Source: Metarhizobium sp964253915 (GTDB taxonomy: Bacteria; Pseudomonadota; Alphaproteobacteria; Rhizobiales; Rhizobiaceae). Taken from it: a DNA stretch of 64,000 nt. Every line of letters begins with the position of its first letter. Position 1 is the stretch's first letter. The notes under the pieces are model-generated. The model was not told the DNA's origin. It was given only the letters and a program-made list of their open reading frames with translations, and did not search any database. Made by a program: the position numbers and the translations under genes. Positions 59,468 to 64,000 of the stretch are shown here, in pieces. The stretch spans positions 156,759 to 220,758 of the forward strand of contig NZ_CAXUSG020000010.1 in assembly GCF_964253915.1 (NCBI RefSeq). Direction: 5' to 3'.

Positions 59468-60352
59468 TCAGTTCAGCAGACCGGCGTGACGCAGGGCAGC
59501 GTCGATGGCCGCCTCGGTTGCTGGTTCCAGCGTCGACAACAACGGCGAACGCACGGCACGGCTCATGCGGCCGAGCTTCGACAGGCCGTATTTGGCGCCG
59601 CAAAGACCAGGTTCAAGGAAGATCGCCTTGTGCAGCGGCATCAACAGGTCCTGGAACTCAAGTGCTCGGGCATAATCGCCGGCGAGCGTCGCCGTCTGGA
59701 ATTCCGCACAGAGGCGCGGGGCGACATTGGCGGTGACGGAAATACAGCCGACGCCGCCATGGGCATTAAAGCCCAGCGCCGTGGCATCCTCACCGGAGAG
59801 CTGCACGAAGTTGCGGCCACAGGTGATGCGTTGTTCCGATACACGCTCCAGCTTGCCGGTCGCATCCTTGACGCCGATGATGTTGGCGTGCGCCTTGGCA
59901 AGCACGCCCATGGTTTCCGGCGACATGTCGACGACGGAGCGGCCAGGAATGTTGTAGATGAAGATCGGCAGCTTGGTGCTTTCGGCAATCGCCGAAAAAT
60001 GCGCGATCAGGCCCTTCTGGGTCGGCTTGTTGTAATAGGGGGTGACAACGAGCAACGCATCGGCGCCTGCTTTTTCGGCATGCTGGCCAAGTTCGATCGC
60101 CTCGCGGGTATTGTTGGAACCGGCGCCGGCAATCACCGGTACGCGCTTATTAGCAACAGCGATGCAGACTTCGACAACACGTTTGTGTTCTTCATGGGAA
60201 AGGGTCGGAGATTCGCCCGTCGTGCCAACCGGCACGAGGCCCTGGCTGCCTTCGGCGATCTGCCATTCGACATGCGCCGCGAAGGCATCCTCGTCCACCG
60301 CGCCCGTGGCGGTGAACGGCGTGACGAGAGCGGGAATGGATCCCTTGAACAT
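59468..60352 (-). CDS. dapA: 4-hydroxy-tetrahydrodipicolinate synthase
   Basis: DapA makes the first committed intermediate of lysine and diaminopimelate synthesis from pyruvate and aspartate semialdehyde. The 294-residue product has the Schiff-base Lys162 (GVKDATG), Tyr133 (YNIPGR) and Thr44-Thr45 (VGTTGESPT), all family catalytic residues. ATG 60352 begins MFKGSIPALVTPF; the longer upstream frame is discarded. It diverges from the lytic transglycosylase, which also acts on peptidoglycan. Confidence 0.97.
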   Translation of the reverse strand: MFKGSIPALVTPFTATGAVDEDAFAAHVEWQIAEGSQGLVPVGTTGESPTLSHEEHKRVVEVCIAVANKRVPVIAGAGSNNTREAIELGQHAEKAGADALLVVTPYYNKPTQKGLIAHFSAIAESTKLPIFIYNIPGRSVVDMSPETMGVLAKAHANIIGVKDATGKLERVSEQRITCGRNFVQLSGEDATALGFNAHGGVGCISVTANVAPRLCAEFQTATLAGDYARALEFQDLLMPLHKAIFLEPGLCGAKYGLSKLGRMSRAVRSPLLSTLEPATEAAIDAALRHAGLLN

Positions 60353-60575
60353 GCATAACTCCTCGAGGCCGCGCCCATGCTTCGGCCGTATTCCATGATT
60401 AAAACTCGCGCACCATAAAGCGACAAACCTGCCTCGACAAGACAAGAGAAGGCCCATGTCACGATTGGCGAGAAATCAAAAGCCGGCGTGGCAAATGCCC
60501 GAAAGGCGGTCACCGCACGGACATGAGCAAAGTTTAATATTCGTGATAAGGTTTCGTTAACGGGGATCACGGTTA

Positions 60576-62678
60576 ATGGAAAACAAAGGGTCATTGTTGC
60601 GAGTATCCCGGATGATCATAAGGTCCATCCTGACATTGTCGGCCGTCGGCGGCGGTATCATCGCCTGGAACGTCTTTGCGTCTCCGCTCGAAAGCAATTT
60701 CGTGCCGGTGCCGGAAAGCAAGCCTTTCGAGGATATGGGCCTGATCACGCCGACACCGGAGATCACCGGCACCATTCCGCGGAACTCGCAGCTTGTGCCC
60801 GCCAGCGCCGAACTCAAGGCCGGGCTCGACGCGCTTTCGAACAAGGACGCGGTGCGCGCACTCGCCGTTCGCGATAGCCTGCCCAAGACCTCGCTCGACC
60901 GGCATATCCTGACCTGGGCAATCGCCGTTTCCGGCCAGCGCGGCGTGCCATCGCGGGAAATCGCAGCCGCGCAGCGCGAATTGCAGGGCTGGCCGGGACT
61001 TTCACGCCTGCGCGGCAACTCGGAACGGGCGCTTTACGCCGAAGATCCGCCAGCCGCCGAGATCATCGCCGCGTTCGGCAACACCGCGCCGGAAACCGTG
61101 GAGGGCAGCGTTGCCCTGGCACGTGCACTGGCGGAGACCGGACAGGCCGCCAAGGCCGGCGCATTGCTGCAACGGCTTTGGGTCAGCGAGCCGCTCGACA
61201 AGGCGTGGGAAGACCGTCTGATCAAGGAATTTCCGGGCTTCTTGTCTGTCTCGACCCACAAGGCGCGGATGGACTACCTGATGTTCCGCAGCCGCGTCGA
61301 CCAGGCCAAGCGGTTTTCCGAACTGGGCAAGGCACAATCGCTTTACAAGGCATGGGCGGCAGTGATCCGCAAGTCGGCAAATGCCGGCGCGCTGCTGAGC
61401 GCTGTCGATGCCAAGTGGCAATCCGATCCCGGTTACCTCTTTGCCCGGATCGAGCTTCTGCGTCGCCAGAACAAATATGTCGAGGCGGCCGCTCTGCTGA
61501 AGCTGATCCCGTCCGAGCCTTCTGCGCTGGTCAATCCCGGCGAGTGGTGGACCGAACAACGCATCGTCAGCCGCGGCCTTGCCGATCAGGGCAAATACAA
61601 GGCCGCCTACCAGCTTGCCGCTTCGCATGTGGCCAGCAGCGCCACCGATGTCGTCGAGGCGGAGTTCCATGCCGGATGGTATGCCCTGCGTGGCCTCCAG
61701 GATCCGGCGGCGGCGGCCAAGCACTTCGAGCGAATCCTGCAGGCATCGAACAGGCCGCTTTCGGCATCACGCGCCCTCTACTGGCTCGGACGGAGCGCCG
61801 AAAAGGGCGGACCGGGCAAGGCCGGCGATTATTTCGCCAAGGCCGCCGCCTATCCCAGCACCTTTTATGGCCAGCTCGCTGCGGCGCGGCTGGGCAAGAA
61901 GGCGATTGATGTCTCCTATCCGAAGCCGAGTGACGAAGACCGGCAGCGTTTCGAGGCGCGGGAGGCCGTGCAGGCCATTGCCCGGCTGGAATCCGCCGGC
62001 CACGGCTGGCGAGCCGATAGCCTCTATCGCGCCCTTGCCGAACAGATCGACAATCCGGGCGAACTCGCCATCCTGTCGGCGCGTGCCGAAAAGAGCCGCA
62101 GCCACCAGCTGGCACTGCAGGTCGGCAAGCTGGCTTACGGTCGTGGCGTCGATGTTGCGGCCCTCGCCTTCCCGGTCGGCGTGATCCCCGACAGCGCCAA
62201 CATCACCTCGTCGGGCAAGGCACTGGCTTATGCCATTGCGCGGCAGGAAAGCGCCTTCGACCCGGCTGCCGTTTCCCCGGCCAATGCCCGCGGGCTGCTG
62301 CAGCTTTTGCCGGGCACGGCCAAGAATGTCGCCGGGCGTCACGGCATTGATTTTTCGAAGGACAAATTGACCTCGGATGCGGGCTATAACGCCACGCTCG
62401 GCTCGCATTATCTCGGCGAACAGATCGATGCCTTCGATGGCTCCTATATCCTGACCTTCATTGCCTATAATGCCGGGCCGAAACGGGTGCCGGAATGGAT
62501 CGCCCGCTACGGCGATCCACGCGGCAAGCCGATCGACGAGGTCGTCGACTGGGTCGAGCGCATCCCGTTTTCGGAAACCCGCAATTATGTGCAGCGGGTG
62601 ATGGAGAACTACCAGGTCTACAAGACCCGGCTGGGCCAGAGCGCCGATATCGAGCACGATCTGCGTTACGGACGATAA
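60576..62678 (+). CDS. Soluble lytic murein transglycosylase
   Basis: The 700-residue product has an N-terminal signal or anchor segment (about 12-36), a long alpha-helical superhelix region (about 80-530) and a C-terminal SLT lysozyme-like domain (about 545-670). The catalytic Glu558 is in ARQESAFDP, followed by ANARGLLQLLPGTA and YNAGPKRVPEW. It cleaves peptidoglycan glycan strands in the periplasm. GGGGA lies about nine bases before ATG 60576. It diverges from dapA; this dapA/slt pair is usual in rhizobia. Confidence 0.94.
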   Translation: MENKGSLLRVSRMIIRSILTLSAVGGGIIAWNVFASPLESNFVPVPESKPFEDMGLITPTPEITGTIPRNSQLVPASAELKAGLDALSNKDAVRALAVRDSLPKTSLDRHILTWAIAVSGQRGVPSREIAAAQRELQGWPGLSRLRGNSERALYAEDPPAAEIIAAFGNTAPETVEGSVALARALAETGQAAKAGALLQRLWVSEPLDKAWEDRLIKEFPGFLSVSTHKARMDYLMFRSRVDQAKRFSELGKAQSLYKAWAAVIRKSANAGALLSAVDAKWQSDPGYLFARIELLRRQNKYVEAAALLKLIPSEPSALVNPGEWWTEQRIVSRGLADQGKYKAAYQLAASHVASSATDVVEAEFHAGWYALRGLQDPAAAAKHFERILQASNRPLSASRALYWLGRSAEKGGPGKAGDYFAKAAAYPSTFYGQLAAARLGKKAIDVSYPKPSDEDRQRFEAREAVQAIARLESAGHGWRADSLYRALAEQIDNPGELAILSARAEKSRSHQLALQVGKLAYGRGVDVAALAFPVGVIPDSANITSSGKALAYAIARQESAFDPAAVSPANARGLLQLLPGTAKNVAGRHGIDFSKDKLTSDAGYNATLGSHYLGEQIDAFDGSYILTFIAYNAGPKRVPEWIARYGDPRGKPIDEVVDWVERIPFSETRNYVQRVMENYQVYKTRLGQSADIEHDLRYGR

Positions 62679-62728
62679 GCGGTTCACGATCTTCCGGATT
62701 CGCTTTCACGCTTCCGTTCCTTGTTTCC

Positions 62729-62773
62729 GCATGTCGTTTTCGCAAGACGGCTGCGCACTTTTGCGCGACATGC
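62729..62773. repeat. Palindromic intergenic repeat
   Basis: GCATGTCG (62729-62736) and CGACATGC (62766-62773) are complementary, with an inner CGCAA/TTGCG pairing (62741-62745 with 62761-62765). The 24-base core 62741-62764 recurs at 63859-63882 with one mismatch. It resembles dispersed rhizobial palindromes and may also terminate the transglycosylase transcript. Confidence 0.65.
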
Positions 62774-62852
62774 TTTCGGGCCGGCTTTCCGAGCATCGCG
62801 AAGCCGTCTACATATGCCACTGTATCGACCGGATCGGCAGGAGGCATGGCGC

Positions 62853-63746
62853 TTGACCCAGGATTACGAGGGCGGATTTTCGTCGCGGACGTTCCACACG
62901 CATGACGGCCTGAAACTTTATGCGCGCGATTACGGATATGACGATCCGAGAACGGCGGGGCGTGCGGCCCTCGTCTGCCTGCCGGGGCTGACGCGCAATT
63001 CCCGCGACTTTCACCAGTTGGCGGTCTTGCTGTCGAGCCAGGGCGAAAAGCCGCGGCGTGTCGTGAGTTTCGATTATCGCGGTCGCGGATTTTCGGACTG
63101 GGATGAGGACAAGAGCCATTACAATCTGCTGGTCGAAGCCGACGACGTGATCGCCGGCTGCGCCGCCCTTGGCATCGAGAGCGCGGTATTTCTCGGAACC
63201 TCGCGAGGCGGCCTGACCCTGCATCTCATCGCCGGCATGCGCCCTGCCCTCCTGAAGGCCGTGATCCTCAACGATATCGGCCCGGTCATCGAAGGGGCCG
63301 GGCTGGCGCAGATCAAGGCCTATCTCAATCGGGGCGAAAAACCCCGGGACTGGCACGAAGCCGTCAAGCTGCTGCAGGACATCCACGGCCGTGCCTTCAC
63401 CGCCCTGACCGAGCAGGATTGGGTGGACATGGCCTACGCGATCTATGCCGAAATCGACGGCAAGGTAGTTGGTGACTTCGATCCGGCCATCGCGCAGCAG
63501 ATGAAGGATCTCGATCTCAGCCAGCCGGTGCAGACGCTGTGGCAACAGTTCGACGCCTTGACTGCCATTCCGCTGATGGTGATCCGGGGAGAAAACTCTG
63601 CCCTGCTTTCGGAAGTGACCATCGATGAGATGCGCCGCCGCCATCCGCGCCTGACGGCGTTGACGGTGGCCGGCCACGGCCATGCACCCATCGTTCACCT
63701 GTCGGGCATTCCCGACGCCATTCTCCGTTTCATCGGCGACCTGTAG
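62853..63746 (+). CDS. Alpha/beta hydrolase
   Basis: The 297-residue product has an alpha/beta hydrolase fold with the oxyanion segment LVCLPGLTRNSRDFH, FDYRGRGFSDWD, a nucleophile elbow GTSRGG (Ser), and the late His in GHGHAPIVH. The substrate is unknown. TTG 62853 is chosen because AGGAGG (62839-62844) stands eight bases before it; ATG 62814 in the same frame lacks a ribosome binding site and its extra 13 residues look non-conserved. It is the last gene in the window. Confidence 0.82.
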   Translation: MTQDYEGGFSSRTFHTHDGLKLYARDYGYDDPRTAGRAALVCLPGLTRNSRDFHQLAVLLSSQGEKPRRVVSFDYRGRGFSDWDEDKSHYNLLVEADDVIAGCAALGIESAVFLGTSRGGLTLHLIAGMRPALLKAVILNDIGPVIEGAGLAQIKAYLNRGEKPRDWHEAVKLLQDIHGRAFTALTEQDWVDMAYAIYAEIDGKVVGDFDPAIAQQMKDLDLSQPVQTLWQQFDALTAIPLMVIRGENSALLSEVTIDEMRRRHPRLTALTVAGHGHAPIVHLSGIPDAILRFIGDL

Positions 63747-64000
63747 TCCCGACCCCTCTCCCTCTCTGCCCCGCGCTCAATCCGCAGCCGCCACAGCATT
63801 TGCGCTTTTCTCCGAAACGCGAAAACGCTGTGTCTTTTTGTTTTGCCGCAATCCCTGACGCAAGACCGCTGCGCACTTTTGCTGGAATTGCTCTATCGGC
63901 AGCGATGACGGTTGTCGTGAGGATGTTGCGTCAACTCGCCAATTCAACCCAGAAATACGTGATGGCGATCGAAATTTACCTATGAGGGCAAAATCTCATT
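63747..64000. other. Non-coding end of window with a partial repeat
   Basis: The 254 bases contain a 24-base core (63859-63882) repeated from 62741-62764 with one mismatch, and are otherwise unremarkable. An open frame at 63800-63985 lacks a ribosome binding site and resembles no family. A gene may start just beyond the window. Confidence 0.5.

Noticed and set aside
63800..63985. A 61-codon open frame at the window's end
   Set aside because: No ribosome binding site, no recognisable family, and it overlaps a repeated intergenic core.

Overview
The window is chromosomal DNA of an alphaproteobacterium of the order Rhizobiales, most likely family Rhizobiaceae (Rhizobium, Agrobacterium or a close relative). 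The reasons are high GC with strong third-position G/C bias; the gene neighbourhoods fabD-fabG-acpP-fabF, rpsF-rpsR-(DUF2232)-rplI-dnaB-alr-radA-cvpA-purF, psd-pssA, rpoZ-rsh-acpS-lepB-rnc-era-recO and slt/dapA-smpB; rhizobial small or unknown families (DUF2232, TIGR02301, DUF3563); and intergenic palindromes of the rhizobial type. Nothing marks the region as a plasmid, prophage or island: I see no integrase, transposase, tRNA, rRNA or CRISPR array. It reads as core chromosome with a few small accessory inserts. About 70 genes are called.

Layout. 1-2814 (minus): fatty-acid synthesis operon fabD-fabG-acpP-fabF, with fabF cut by the window edge. 2994-4578: aldo/keto reductase and a ClbS/DfsB-like protein. 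4588-7361: ribosomal operon (promoter, structured leader, rpsF, rpsR, a DUF2232 membrane protein, rplI, terminator). 7579-17469: dnaB, an azlCD exporter with an AraC regulator (minus), alr, a parD antitoxin with a broken parE toxin, radA, cvpA, purF and an SDR. 17470-21993: two intergenic palindromic repeats bracket cysS and a tightly overlapping cluster vapB-vapC-GFA-GFA-pip. 21994-32106: cimA, rarD, a LOG-family protein (minus), a large LysM protein with a duplicated architecture, an Atm1-type ABC exporter, and the phosphatidylethanolamine genes psd-pssA.

32334-38632: SRAP peptidase and YnfA (minus), NUDIX hydrolase, three little-known rhizobial genes, ygfZ, an HD hydrolase, a tyrosine-phosphatase-like protein and MscS. 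38643-45953: periplasmic SodC (minus), a GGDEF-EAL protein, a DUF2339 membrane protein, an HD hydrolase and a MOSC protein. 45999-55779 (minus): a long run in transcription order rpoZ, rsh, DUF3563, DUF2062, acpS, lepB, rnc, era, Crp/Fnr regulator, single-domain response regulator, recO, thioesterase. 56081-64000: NYN nuclease, globin-coupled chemoreceptor, dapA-smpB-DUF3830 (minus), lytic transglycosylase and an alpha/beta hydrolase.

I did not find a convincing new multi-gene system. The observations most worth following are the LysM protein with mirrored domain duplication, the inactivated parE beside an intact parD, the vapB operator palindrome that feeds a five-gene overlapping cluster, the structured rpsF leader, a leader ORF in front of the GGDEF-EAL gene, and a single-domain response regulator with a FATGUY-like motif.
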